DNA from: JAPOXR01 sp963662395
Lineage (GTDB): Bacteria > Pseudomonadota > Alphaproteobacteria > Rhodobacterales > Rhodobacteraceae
Direction: 5' to 3'
Length of the DNA: 64,000 nt
NCBI GenBank assembly: GCA_963662395.1
Contig: OY759511.1
Location: forward strand, 3,472,001-3,536,000
The translations under genes and the position numbers were made by a program. Of the stretch, positions 17,817 to 27,541 are shown one piece after another. Below the pieces are notes generated by a model. The model saw nothing but the letters and a program-made list of their open reading frames with translations. It had not been told where the DNA came from and did not search any database. Within the stretch, counting starts at the first letter, position 1. Every line of letters begins with the position of its first letter.

Positions 17817-19244
17817 TCAGAACTTGAAGCCGATTCCGATGCTGGCCTTGTTCTGACCGACGATCTTTCCGTCCATCATCTTGTCGACCTTGCCGAAGCC
17901 GGCATTCATGGTGGCGCCGCCGCCGAGATCATGGGTCACGCCCATGCCCACGGCAGTCGTTGCCTTGCCCATCTCCGGCTTGTTGCGACCGTAAGCCAGG
18001 GTGACGGTCGATGCGCCCATGGCGTATGACATGTCGGCGCCCAGGCCGGTCGCCTCGCCGTCGGCGTGGTCCTCACCCCTCTTGACATAGAGCAGGTTGG
18101 TGGAGATCTCTCCGGCCGAGAAGCCGGCACCCATGCTGACGGTCTTGTTGCTGTCATAGCCGACACCGATGGTGACGCCGCCGGCATCGAAGCTCATGCC
18201 GAAGGCAAATTCGGTCTTGGCTTTCACGGCATCGACTCCCTTGGTAATAACATCACCACCGGCATGATAGTTGCTTACGATTACGCCATTTCCATCATCA
18301 TTCTTCACCGTGTCGGCGTTTTGGGCTCCGCCCGCTGTGTTTGCACCGCCAACTGCCTTGTCCGCGCCGAGATCATAGGCCGCCACATAGAGATCATAGG
18401 CCGCTTTCTGGGCCTTGCCCGCATCGGTGGTGAGGTCCACGGCTGCCCGGGTTGTTTCGCCGTTCATCAAGACCCCCTCAACGATTCCAAAGCCATGTAT
18501 GTCGATAGGGGCAGTGTCACCTTCATCGACATCGTCAGTAGCAGCACCGTCAGCGTCGTGGTCAAAAGTCAATGTAGAGCCGTCCGATGCACGTGTAACT
18601 CCGTATAGTGGGTCAAATTGTACAGCAGTTGGTCGCGTGGAATGAAAGACGCTAACCACATTGCTCACGCGGCTTGATACTACCCAACTGTTGGCATTCC
18701 TCTTTTCAGAGAGAACTTCTTCAACTCCTGTCACCCCATCCTTCGTCCCCGCCGAGATGGCGATCGAGACCTGGCCGAAGCTGTTGTCGTAGCGCAGCGC
18801 CGCGTTGGTTCCCTTTCTCGGTCCCTCGGCCACGTCGTCGACACCGATGCCGTTCAGCCCGATATCGGCAATGCCGCCGGCAGCGAAGCTGGCCGGGTCA
18901 TTGTCGCCGATGGTCAGCGTGCCGAAGGAACCGCTGACATGCACGGTGCCGAGATTGACGGTGTCGTCATTGGTATCGAAGCCGGCCGATCCGCCGAACG
19001 ACAGCCCGCCATCGGTGGTGCCGGAGCCGGAGAAGTCGATGCCGACCTCATGCACGAAGCTGTGCTTCGATGTTGGCTTGTCACTGTAGACTCTTTTGCC
19101 ATCTTCATCATCATAGTGGCGTTCAGTGCTGGCCTCGGAGTTGTAGTCCACGCCCAGTTCGGCATCGCCGGAGACCGATATCTCGGCCAATGCCGCACCG
19201 CCTGCCAGTGAAAGGGCAGTCGATGCAATCAGAAGTTTCTTCAT
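17817..19244 (-). CDS. Outer-membrane porin 1
   Basis: A 475-residue beta-barrel porin of the alphaproteobacterial gram-negative porin type. Signal peptide MKKLLIASTALSLAGGAALA, then alternating strands (SVSGDAELGVDYN, VHEVGIDFSGSG, VHVSGSFGTLTIGDND). The C-terminus ends ASIGIGFKF, with the terminal Phe recognised by the BAM complex. Start ATG 19244 matches the signal peptide; the frame is open further upstream. The first 170 or so and last 130 residues are nearly identical to porins 2 and 3, while the middle (about 185-335) is different and rich in Asp, Ala and Thr. It probably forms surface loops over a trimeric diffusion channel. Confidence 0.88.
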   Translation of the reverse strand: MKKLLIASTALSLAGGAALAEISVSGDAELGVDYNSEASTERHYDDEDGKRVYSDKPTSKHSFVHEVGIDFSGSGTTDGGLSFGGSAGFDTNDDTVNLGTVHVSGSFGTLTIGDNDPASFAAGGIADIGLNGIGVDDVAEGPRKGTNAALRYDNSFGQVSIAISAGTKDGVTGVEEVLSEKRNANSWVVSSRVSNVVSVFHSTRPTAVQFDPLYGVTRASDGSTLTFDHDADGAATDDVDEGDTAPIDIHGFGIVEGVLMNGETTRAAVDLTTDAGKAQKAAYDLYVAAYDLGADKAVGGANTAGGAQNADTVKNDDGNGVIVSNYHAGGDVITKGVDAVKAKTEFAFGMSFDAGGVTIGVGYDSNKTVSMGAGFSAGEISTNLLYVKRGEDHADGEATGLGADMSYAMGASTVTLAYGRNKPEMGKATTAVGMGVTHDLGGGATMNAGFGKVDKMMDGKIVGQNKASIGIGFKF

Positions 19245-19405
19245 GTCATCCTCGTCACTTGAATTGCTGTCGGTGCAGGTGGTGGAGTTCATGCTCCTGC
19301 GTCCCACCGTGCGAATGCGACAATCAATGGCGGATGGGGGTGGTGTTATGGAGTCGCCTCAAGGAACCGTATCGGGGGGTCTCGGGATCGCTGGTGGAAA
19401 CCGAT
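19245..19405 (-). repeat. Shared porin upstream region (copy 1)
   Basis: About 160 bp upstream of porin 1 is nearly identical to the upstream regions of porins 2 and 3. It probably contains a common promoter and leader, so the porins are expected to share regulation. Identity to the other copies ends near 19405. Confidence 0.75.
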
Positions 19406-19439
19406 GAGGTCACGTTGGTGACCATCTGACAATTGGTCA

Positions 19440-19798
19440 TTTCAAATTGACAAGCAATCGGACCGGTTCAGCACTCAAATTTCGTGGGTAACAGAACAGG
19501 TAAGTATCCACATCCGACTATGCAGACGACGATGTTGATCTGGTAGCGATCGAGCACATCGAAGAACATGGAACCTTGGAGTGGACCGAACCGATGACCC
19601 GACCCAAATTGGCGGCTGGCGGGTCGAATGCCGGGCAGTCATCGAGAGTTGGGTCGGGTCCTACTCAGCTGTTCAGCCCGTTGGGTGAGCAGGAGCCTCC
19701 GTCCTCACAGTCATGCGTTGCAGTTGGTCGCGGAGTTGTCGTGGTTCTTGTTGCCGGTTTCCCGAATTCAGCCAACCAGAATGGGAGGCGGCAGACTC
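19440..19798. other. No gene recognised
   Basis: Gene-free stretch between the porin 1 promoter and the 3' end of the formate dehydrogenase gene. Short ORFs show no family resemblance. Confidence 0.5.
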
Positions 19799-22561
19799 CT
19801 AATTGGCTGACTCTACCCTGACGGCGGAAAACTTGAACTCCGGGATCTTTCCGTAGGGGTCCACAACCGGATTGGTCAGCACATTGGCCGCTGCTTCGAC
19901 GAAAGCAAATGGCATGAATACGGTATCTTCAGCGACATTTCGGTCTGCTCTTGTCGCAACTGATATGGTACCGCGGCGGGTCTGCAACCTTACCTGCTCA
20001 CCAGGTGACACCAGCAGTCTTGCCAGCGTTCTTGGATGCAGGGAACAGACTGCGTCTGGCTCAACAGCGTCCAGCACGGCGGAGCGCCTGGTCATTGACC
20101 CTGTATGCCAGTGTTCGAGTTGACGGCCGGTAATCAGGATCATGGGGTATTGGGCATCCGGAGTTTCGGCCGGTGCAATGATGTTGGCTGGGGTAAATCG
20201 GCCACGGCCACCTTCTCGCGGAAACCCATCTCCGAAAACGATAGGCTGACCCGGGTCATCCGGAGAATTGCTCGGATAGATGACCGAATGTTCTGCTTCA
20301 AGGCGCTCCCAGGTAATGTTCTGAAGCGACTGCATGGTCAGCTTCATCTCGGCAAATACCTCCGAGGGATGTGTATAGGTCCAGGGAAGTCCGAGTTTCC
20401 TGGCGATTGCGGTCGTTATCCACCAGTCCTCGCGAGCGTCAGGCGGCGGCGGCGCGGCAGGCCTCCCCATCTGAACCTGTCGGTTCGTGTTGGTGACCGT
20501 CCCGGTCTTCTCGGCGAAGGCAGAAGCCGGAAGGACTACATCGGCGTAGCTCGCGGTTTCGGTCAGGAAGATGTCCTGAACTACCAGATGATCCAGTTTC
20601 CCCAGCGCTTCGCGGGCATGGACTACATCCGGGTCCGACATCGCCGGGTTCTCGCCCAGAATGTACATTCCTCGAACTGAGCCAGCATGAATGGCATCAA
20701 TGATCTCGGTCACGGTCAACCCCGGCTCGTCTGCCAGCTCTGCGGTTTCCCATATCCGGGAAAACTCCGATCGGATCCCGCTATTCCTTACGTCCTGGTA
20801 GTCGGGCAGATACATTGGGATCAGTCCGGCATCCGATGCACCCTGGACGTTGTTCTGACCTCGAAGTGGGTGCAGTCCGGTCCCTGGTCGACCGACATGA
20901 CCGCACATCAGCGCTAGGGAAATCAGGCATCGCGAGTTGTCCGTTCCGTGAATATGCTGCGAGATCCCCATTCCCCAGAAGATCATTCCGGCCCTGGCCG
21001 TGGCGAATTCCCGTGCTACGGTCCTGAGTGTGTCCGCATCAATGCCACAGATCCCGGCCATCTTTTCAGGTGCAAATTCCGCCAGATGTTGTTTTTCGGC
21101 CTCCCAGTTCTCGGTAAATCCCTCAATATACTGCCGGTCATAGAGGTCTTCCTCGACGATGACATGCATGATGGCATTCAGCATTGACACGTCGGTTCCG
21201 GGCCGGAACTTCAGCATGTGAGTGGCATGTCTGGATAGCTCGCTACCGCGGGGATCCATGACGATCAGTTTTCCACCCCGCTTCGTGAATTGCTTGAAGA
21301 ACGTGGCGGCAACCGGATGGTTTTCTACCGGGTTCGCGCCAATGACAATTGCCGCATCGGCATTCTCGATCTCGTTGAAGGTGGCGGTAACGGCGCCAGA
21401 GCCAATATTCTCCATGAGTGCCGCAACCGACGAGGCATGGCAGAGTCTTGTGCAGTGGTCGACATTGTTGTGGCCAAACCCCTGCCGGATCAACTTCTGA
21501 AAGAGATATGCTTCCTCATTGGTGCACTTGGCCGAGCCAAATCCGGCCACCGAACTGCCGCCATGCTCTTCACGAAGTGATTCCAGGCCGGATGCAGCCA
21601 ATTCAAGCGCCTCATCCCAGCTGGCCTCTTGGAAATGTGTCCATGGATTTGCCGGATTGACATCAAGCGCTTTCGGCGGTGCATCGCTTCGACGTATCAG
21701 CGGTCTGGTCAGCCGATGTGGGTGGTAGACATAGTCAAATCCGAATCTTCCCTTGACGCAAAGCCGTTTCCGGTTGGCAGGGCCATCAGCTCCGTCAACA
21801 TATTGAATGCGTCCGTCCCTGATTTTCATGTTCACCTGGCAACCGACCCCACAGAACGGGCAGACGCTCCTGACCTCTTCCTCATGATCAGCGCTGTCGC
21901 CCTGCTCGCGTTCATCAAGCACACTTGCCGGCATCAATGCCCCTGTGGGACAGGCCTGGACACACTCCCCGCATGCAACGCAGGTTGACCCACCCATGGG
22001 ATCGGAGAAATCGAATACAATTCGGGAGTCATGACCGCGTCCCGCCATTCCTATCACATCGTTCACCTGGACTTCTCGGCAGGCCCGCACGCACAAGCCG
22101 CAGTGGATGCATGAATCGAGATTGACCCGCATGGCCGGATGCGATCCATCGAGTTCCGGCACCCGTAGCTGTTCGATCTTCGGGAAACGCCCGCACACGG
22201 CCCCCACATTGCTCGCTGTCTTCCACAGATGCGAAGATCGATCATGGGAGACTTCCTGGCCAGGTTGGTCCGACAGCAGGAGTTCAACCACCATCCGGCG
22301 CGCGCGCTTGGCCCGACCTGAAGCAGTCTTCACCACCATGCCCTCGGTCGGTCTGCGGATACAGGATGCCGCAAGCACCCTTTCGCCCTCGATTTCGACC
22401 ATGCAGGCCCGGCAGTTGCCGTCGGAGCGGTATCCGGGCTCCGGGGAATGACAGAGATGGGGAAGGGTGTTCCCAAGTCGGTTTGCCACATCCCAAATCG
22501 ATTCACCGCCCTCGGCTTTGACTTCCTTGCCATCAAGATTGAATGCAACTGTTTCCGACAT
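19799..22561 (-). CDS. fdhA: Formate dehydrogenase alpha subunit (NAD-dependent type)
   Basis: A 920-residue molybdopterin oxidoreductase that oxidises formate to CO2. N-terminal 2Fe-2S domain (LPHLCHSPEPGYRSDGNCRA, then CMVEIEG), two ferredoxin-like 4Fe-4S clusters (CIHCGLCVRACREV and CVACGECVQACPTGAL), then the 4Fe-4S/Mo-bisMGD domain (CPFCGVGCQVNM). The active site reads HCTRLCHASS, i.e. a Cys-His pair rather than selenocysteine. The C-terminal molydop-binding domain includes LITGRQLEHWHTGSMTRRS. The usual FdhB/FdhC electron-transfer subunits and FdhD are absent nearby, so partners must be elsewhere. The HxxxCxxC cluster expected after the 2Fe-2S domain looks degenerate. It lies between two divergent porins. 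Confidence 0.88.
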   Translation of the reverse strand: MSETVAFNLDGKEVKAEGGESIWDVANRLGNTLPHLCHSPEPGYRSDGNCRACMVEIEGERVLAASCIRRPTEGMVVKTASGRAKRARRMVVELLLSDQPGQEVSHDRSSHLWKTASNVGAVCGRFPKIEQLRVPELDGSHPAMRVNLDSCIHCGLCVRACREVQVNDVIGMAGRGHDSRIVFDFSDPMGGSTCVACGECVQACPTGALMPASVLDEREQGDSADHEEEVRSVCPFCGVGCQVNMKIRDGRIQYVDGADGPANRKRLCVKGRFGFDYVYHPHRLTRPLIRRSDAPPKALDVNPANPWTHFQEASWDEALELAASGLESLREEHGGSSVAGFGSAKCTNEEAYLFQKLIRQGFGHNNVDHCTRLCHASSVAALMENIGSGAVTATFNEIENADAAIVIGANPVENHPVAATFFKQFTKRGGKLIVMDPRGSELSRHATHMLKFRPGTDVSMLNAIMHVIVEEDLYDRQYIEGFTENWEAEKQHLAEFAPEKMAGICGIDADTLRTVAREFATARAGMIFWGMGISQHIHGTDNSRCLISLALMCGHVGRPGTGLHPLRGQNNVQGASDAGLIPMYLPDYQDVRNSGIRSEFSRIWETAELADEPGLTVTEIIDAIHAGSVRGMYILGENPAMSDPDVVHAREALGKLDHLVVQDIFLTETASYADVVLPASAFAEKTGTVTNTNRQVQMGRPAAPPPPDAREDWWITTAIARKLGLPWTYTHPSEVFAEMKLTMQSLQNITWERLEAEHSVIYPSNSPDDPGQPIVFGDGFPREGGRGRFTPANIIAPAETPDAQYPMILITGRQLEHWHTGSMTRRSAVLDAVEPDAVCSLHPRTLARLLVSPGEQVRLQTRRGTISVATRADRNVAEDTVFMPFAFVEAAANVLTNPVVDPYGKIPEFKFSAVRVESAN

Positions 22562-22867
22562 GATGGTCTATCCACCGGCCTGGCTGCTCGAATTCAGCCA
22601 CTTCAATTACCCTTTTTTGGTCAGAATGTAATGGAAATCCTTCCGGGGCCATCCGTCGCCTCAATTCCAGCCGAACCAAGATGAATTCGCGACCAGGGAC
22701 CAGTTCGATGCCAGGCACGGTGCTGGGTCGCGACCTCGACACTCATCCGGGGTCGCCCGCGGCATTTCAGGATGGCAGCCACCGGGCCCAAGTCACGACA
22801 TGAAGGTCCTTCGGCAAGAACTGCCGGTAACGCCCACCCGAATGCAACCAGACCGACATCGCCACCC
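22562..22867. other. No gene recognised
   Basis: Stretch between the formate dehydrogenase start and the porin 2 upstream repeat. It should hold the fdhA promoter; no clear motif was identified. Confidence 0.4.
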
Positions 22868-23146
22868 GCATGGCCAGATCTGTTGTTTACCTGTTCACTT
22901 ACCCATACAATCTGAGAGTGAATCTGCTCCGATTACCCGTCACCTTCGACTGAACGGGGGGCTTTGCAGTGGCCGTTCTGATCCCGTCGGTTTCCACCAG
23001 CGATCCCGAGACCCCCCGATACGGTTCCTTGAGGCGACTCCATAACACCACCCCCATCCGCCATTGATTGTCGCATTCGCACGGTGGGACGCAGGAGCAT
23101 GAACTCCACCACCTGCACCGACAGCAATTCAAGTGACGAGGATGAC
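22868..23146 (+). repeat. Shared porin upstream region (copy 2)
   Basis: About 280 bp before porin 2 matches, almost base for base, the region upstream of porin 3 (48358-48634, inverted). It matches porin 1 over the proximal 155 bp. The extent beyond any promoter implies a recent duplication or gene conversion. Confidence 0.8.
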
Positions 23147-24541
23147 ATGAAGAAACTTCTGATTGCATCGACTGCCCTTTCACTGGCAGGCGGTGCGGCA
23201 TTCGCCGAGATAAAGTTCACCGGCGATGCCGAACTGGGCGTGGACTACAACTCCGAGGCCGGCGAGGGCATGTCGAAGCACAGCTTCGTGCATGAGGTCG
23301 GCATCGACTTCTCCGGCTCCGGCACCACCGATGGCGGGCTGTCGTTCGGCGGATCGGCCGGCTTCGATACCAATGACGACACCGTCAATCTCGGCACCGT
23401 GCATGTCAGCGGTTCCTTCGGCACGCTGACCATCGGCGACAATGACCCGGCCAGCTTCGCTGCCGGCGGCATTGCCGATATCGGGCTGAACGGCATCGGT
23501 GTCGACGACGTGGCCGAGGGACCGAGAAAGGGAACCAACGCGGCGCTGCGCTACGACAACAGCTTCGGCCAGGTCTCGATCGCCATCTCGGCGGGGACGA
23601 AGGATGGTTCGGCTATGAAGGAGGGAGATCCAAGTGTGAAGGGCACCTACTTCTACACGGTGCCAGGAGATGTCGACAAAGTATCAATAGGAGGCGGCTT
23701 CTCCGCATATCATCCCGACGAACGAGCAGATGGCTATACTACGCCACCAATTGATAGCGGCCTCTACCAAACTAGAGCTCTGCAAGTAATCAATGCTGGA
23801 ATGGAAGATGACGCTGTTGTGATAGTTGACGCTGCCACAATCGTCTACGATCCTGATGGCGCCACCGCCACCGACGAAACAGTGGTGAACTTGCACGGAA
23901 TTAGGCGTGGAAGAACTGGATCAAACGGTAATGAGGGCGCTGATCTTTCCGGCGAAGATGCGGATGCGTTCTTTACCGCTGGTACCTCAACTGAAGTAAC
24001 TCTGTCTGAAGATGCTGCCGCAGCGTTCGCAGAACTTGAAAAGTTGTACGAGCTTGGTGACGATGGAGCCTTGACTGCCGCTGACGGTGCAATCAGTGAC
24101 GCACCGATGGCTGACGAGACTGCATTGATTGAGGGTATGAAGGCTACCCCCGCCGTGAAATCCAAGACCGAATATGCCTTCGGCATGAGCTTCGAGACCG
24201 GCGGTGTCACCATCGGTGTCGGCTATGACAGCAACAAGACCATCAGCATGGGTGCCGGCTTCTCGGCCGGAGAAATCTCCACCAACCTGCTCTATGTCAA
24301 GACGGATGAAGAGCACGATGACGGTGAAATGACCGGAATGGGCGCCGATGTGTCATACTCCATGGGCGCATCGACCGTCACCCTGGCCTATGGTCGTGAA
24401 AAGCCGGAGATGGGCGCGGCAACGACTGCCGTGGGCATGGGCGTGACCCATGATCTCGGCGGCGGCGCCACCATGAATGCCGGCTTCGGCAAGGTCGCCG
24501 ATGCGAACAAGGCCAGCATCGGAATCGGCTTCAAGTTCTGA
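23147..24541 (+). CDS. Outer-membrane porin 2
   Basis: A 464-residue porin, paralogue of porins 1 and 3. Signal peptide MKKLLIASTALSLAGGAAFA, mature start EIKFTGDAELGVDYN, and final residues ASIGIGFKF. Residues up to about 160 and the last 130 match its paralogues. The centre (about 160-335: YTVPGDVDKVSIGGGFSAY onward) is unrelated to theirs and more AT-rich in codon use. It is transcribed in the opposite direction to porin 1, with formate dehydrogenase between. The C-terminal strand sequence NAGFGKVADANKASIG lacks the DKMMDGKIVGQ insertion seen in the other two. Confidence 0.88.
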   Translation: MKKLLIASTALSLAGGAAFAEIKFTGDAELGVDYNSEAGEGMSKHSFVHEVGIDFSGSGTTDGGLSFGGSAGFDTNDDTVNLGTVHVSGSFGTLTIGDNDPASFAAGGIADIGLNGIGVDDVAEGPRKGTNAALRYDNSFGQVSIAISAGTKDGSAMKEGDPSVKGTYFYTVPGDVDKVSIGGGFSAYHPDERADGYTTPPIDSGLYQTRALQVINAGMEDDAVVIVDAATIVYDPDGATATDETVVNLHGIRRGRTGSNGNEGADLSGEDADAFFTAGTSTEVTLSEDAAAAFAELEKLYELGDDGALTAADGAISDAPMADETALIEGMKATPAVKSKTEYAFGMSFETGGVTIGVGYDSNKTISMGAGFSAGEISTNLLYVKTDEEHDDGEMTGMGADVSYSMGASTVTLAYGREKPEMGAATTAVGMGVTHDLGGGATMNAGFGKVADANKASIGIGFKF

Positions 24542-24564
24542 GCCCCGGCTGCATATCGATCGGG

Positions 24565-24592
24565 AAAGGGAGCGGCTCCGCCGCTCCCTCTT
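24565..24592 (+). terminator. Terminator of porin 2
   Basis: GGGAGCGG pairs with CCGCTCCC around a short loop, followed by TCTT, 24 bp after the porin stop. Confidence 0.65.
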
Positions 24593-25015
24593 GATTCGGG
24601 GGTGGTGGCGAGGTGGCCGGCAAGGCCGGGTGACGGGCCGCATGGTGGCATTGCCGGAGATGGGCGAAGGGCCGTAAGGCCGCCGTTGGTTACAGGGGTA
24701 GGGCCGTATCTTGACGCGGTGGCTGCCCAGAGTCAGGAATTTCTGCCCAAACAACAAGACAAACAGTCTTTGCCGAGCAATCCGGTAGTTGTTCAGGGTT
24801 TCTCTCTGGATGATCAAGCCCGAAGATTTCTCACAAATGCGAGTGAATGGGGATCATGGATCTGACTGGTCAAGGCCTCCGGACCTGCCTGGATTTCCTG
24901 TTACTTCCGATTGAGGGTGCATCCCGGGATGCTTCGATTGTCGTTGAACATGCTGCTTTGCCGGCTGTAATGATTGGTCGGACATGGTGAACGAATAATG
25001 AAGGTGAGGTTGGCC
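24593..25015. other. No gene recognised
   Basis: Intergenic stretch after porin 2. The first 70 bp repeat sequence also found after porins 1 and 3 (GGTGGTGGCGAGGTGGCCGG); the rest shows nothing recognisable. Confidence 0.5.
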
Positions 25016-25978
25016 ATGAGCGGGCATGGATACGACACCGGGCGGCTTGATCTGCCGTTTGTCGGGATTTGTACGTTTGGCAAATATCCGTATGTGAGCA
25101 ACTGGGACAATATCGAGGCCGACGTTGCCATACTGGGGGCGCCCTTCGATTTTGGCAGCCAATGGCGGTCCGGGGCGCGGTTCGGGCCGAGGGCCGTGAG
25201 AGAGGCATCGACGCTTTTCGCATTCGGTCATGCCGGTGCCTATGATCACGAGGATGACATCGTCTATCTTCCGCCTGACCGGACGCGCATCGTAGACATA
25301 GGTGATGCCGACATCGTGCATACCGACACCATGTCCAGCCATGCCAATATCGAGCTTGCCGTCCGCAATCTTCTTTCACAGGGATTGCTGCCGGTGGTCA
25401 TCGGCGGCGATCACTCGGTCAACATCCCCTGCATAAACGCCTTTTCCGACTGCGAGCCAATGCATCTTGTCCAGATTGATGCCCATCTGGATTTCGTTGA
25501 CGAGCGCCACGGAGTCCGATTCGGCCACGGCAATCCCATGCGCCGGGCCGCCGAGAAGGAATACATTACCGGCCTGACGCAAATCGGCATCCGAAACGTG
25601 TCCTCCACCTCGAAAGAGGGGTATGAAGATGCGCGGCGCATGGGCTCCGACATCCTGTCGGTCCGACAATGTCGCCGACTGGGAACCGGCGCCGTTCTCG
25701 ACCGGATTCCCGCCGGCAGGAACTACTATGTGACAATCGATATTGACGCCTTCGATCCTTCGATTGCGCCTGGCACCGGAACACCCAGTCATGGAGGCTT
25801 CCTCTACTATGAAATCCTGGAATTTCTTGACGGGCTGGCACGACGGGGGTCGATCAGAGGCGTGGACCTTGTCGAAGTTGCGCCGGACCATGATCGCAGC
25901 GGTACGACGGCCATACTGGCTGCACAGTTGCTGATGAATCTGATCGGACGCATCCTTTACTATCGGGGTGTCGATTGA
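25016..25978 (+). CDS. speB: Agmatinase/ureohydrolase family enzyme
   Basis: A 320-residue ureohydrolase; the family hydrolyses agmatine or related guanidino compounds to urea and an amine using two Mn ions. Metal-binding motifs are all present: GGDHS, DAHLDF and DIDAFDPSIAPGTGTP. A SxGRFGPRAVRE-like segment (SGARFGPRAVREAS) sits near residue 55. Start ATG 25016 is preceded by AAGGTGAGG (25001-25009). Substrate cannot be told from sequence: agmatine is the default, but guanidinobutyrate or related compounds are possible. It stands alone. Confidence 0.85.
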   Translation: MSGHGYDTGRLDLPFVGICTFGKYPYVSNWDNIEADVAILGAPFDFGSQWRSGARFGPRAVREASTLFAFGHAGAYDHEDDIVYLPPDRTRIVDIGDADIVHTDTMSSHANIELAVRNLLSQGLLPVVIGGDHSVNIPCINAFSDCEPMHLVQIDAHLDFVDERHGVRFGHGNPMRRAAEKEYITGLTQIGIRNVSSTSKEGYEDARRMGSDILSVRQCRRLGTGAVLDRIPAGRNYYVTIDIDAFDPSIAPGTGTPSHGGFLYYEILEFLDGLARRGSIRGVDLVEVAPDHDRSGTTAILAAQLLMNLIGRILYYRGVD

Positions 25979-26290
25979 GTTGCGGGAGAGGTCACCTCCC
26001 GGCCCTGCCGAAACTACCGGGCTCCGCTCTCAGGTGCGGAGGGAAGCAGACGCTGCAGCCAAACCGAATGGCGCAGCAGTTGAAGGGCTTCAGAGATTTT
26101 CGGAATAGGCGTTTTGGGTGAGTGCGTCAGCTCTACGGGGCATGTCAGCGATGACCTGTTCCGGTCAATGACAATGCAGAAACACCGGGGAGCCCGTCGG
26201 AACGAGGCCGCCGGAGCCGACCGGCATGTTGGCGGTGGCTTGGCAGGAGCCGCCCTGCAATTGCGGGATGGTCGTCAGATGGCCGGGCAA
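25979..26290. other. No gene recognised
   Basis: Intergenic space between two converging genes. No terminator hairpin or ORF of note was identified. Confidence 0.4.
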
Positions 26291-27202
26291 CTACGTCTGG
26301 CCAGGATGGTCGGCCTCCAGGAACCCGGTGACTGCGTTCAGGAATCCCTCGGGGTTTTCCTCCATCATGAAGTGCCCGCAATCGGCAACCGACTCGCCGG
26401 TCAGTTCGTTGCACCATGAATTCCAGATGCCCAGCGGATCACCTGTTCTGGCCGGAAACCCGGCTTCGCTCCAGACAAATCTGACCGGAGCCTCGATCCT
26501 GTTGCCGTCGGTGATGTCCATCTCGTCAATTCTTCGATCCGTGGTCGCTCCTGCCCGATAATCCGCACACATGGCGGCGACCCTTTCCGGGTTCTGCATC
26601 TGGGCAATGTAGGATTTCAGTGCCGCCGGCGAGAAGCGGTCGAGCGACCCGGAGCCGGTCCAGCTGGCCAGTGTCTGTCTGACGAAGAACTCCGGGTCTG
26701 CGGCAATGAGCCGTTCAGGCAGTGGATGCGGCTGGGCCAGGAAGGTCCAGTGATAGCCGTTGATGGCCAGATCGGCATCCCATCTTCGCCAGAACTCGGC
26801 GGTCGGGACCACTTCGACAATTGCCAACCGCTCGACCCGGGATGGATGATCCAGAGCCATCCGGTAGGCCACCCTGGCACCGCGGTCGTGGCCGACGATC
26901 CTGGCCCTGTGAATCCCCAGCCCATCCATGAGACCAATGATGTCCCGGGCCATGTTCCGCTTGGAATAGGCGGCATGATCGGCATCGTCCGGAGGAATGG
27001 AGGAATCGCCATATCCTCGCAGATCCGGAACGATGCATCGCAGGCAGCCGGCAAGCCGTGGGGCTACCTCGGCCCAGCACATGTGATTTTGCGGAAAACC
27101 ATGAAGGAGAATGACATCCGGCCCGCTGCCACCAATGTGAAATGACATCTCCACCCCATTGGCAACGAGTCGAAAGTGCTTGAATCCAGGGATTGCCGAC
27201 AT
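26291..27202 (-). CDS. Alpha/beta hydrolase, haloacetate dehalogenase-like
   Basis: A 303-residue alpha/beta hydrolase starting at ATG 27202 behind GAAGGAG. Oxyanion region LLHGFPQNHMCW (about 33-44); nucleophile motif VGHDRGARVAYRMALDHP (Asp nucleophile with the downstream Arg pair); FLAQPHPLPERLI in the cap; catalytic His in CGHFMMEENP. The Asp nucleophile and the Arg residues are those of fluoroacetate/haloacetate dehalogenases, which cleave the carbon-halogen bond. Epoxide hydrolases are close relatives, so the substrate is not certain. No signal peptide, probably cytosolic. Confidence 0.8.
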   Translation of the reverse strand: MSAIPGFKHFRLVANGVEMSFHIGGSGPDVILLHGFPQNHMCWAEVAPRLAGCLRCIVPDLRGYGDSSIPPDDADHAAYSKRNMARDIIGLMDGLGIHRARIVGHDRGARVAYRMALDHPSRVERLAIVEVVPTAEFWRRWDADLAINGYHWTFLAQPHPLPERLIAADPEFFVRQTLASWTGSGSLDRFSPAALKSYIAQMQNPERVAAMCADYRAGATTDRRIDEMDITDGNRIEAPVRFVWSEAGFPARTGDPLGIWNSWCNELTGESVADCGHFMMEENPEGFLNAVTGFLEADHPGQT

Positions 27203-27541
27203 TCGGATTTCTCCTTCGCGAGCATTGAATTCTGGCCAGGCGATTCCCCCGGAATTCACGGCCGGCAAGGTTCTTCGCCGGTTGGCGGGCTGATACTGCA
27301 CTCACCGAGGCCGATTTCCCCCGCAGATGCCGGCGGCGCGGTCAATTGTCACCCGGCCCATTCAAATCGTCTTTCGGATGATGGCATCGTCCGGCAGGCC
27401 ATTCAATGGCGCCTTCACCGGATTTTCGCAGCTGCTCTGCCTGGCGCATGTTGTCAGCCCGTCATTGCAGGCATCGAACATTGCGGCTTGCTCCGGGTCC
27501 GGGCTTCGATCTCCTCGTGGCACTGCAACCGGACGATATGA
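27203..27541. other. No gene recognised
   Basis: Gap between the hydrolase and the truB stop, both on the minus strand. In many proteobacteria rpsO and pnp follow truB; neither is present here. Confidence 0.5.

Noticed and set aside
19799..22561. Selenocysteine insertion in the formate dehydrogenase
   Set aside because: The active-site codon position is Cys (HCTRLCH) and the frame has no internal stop.
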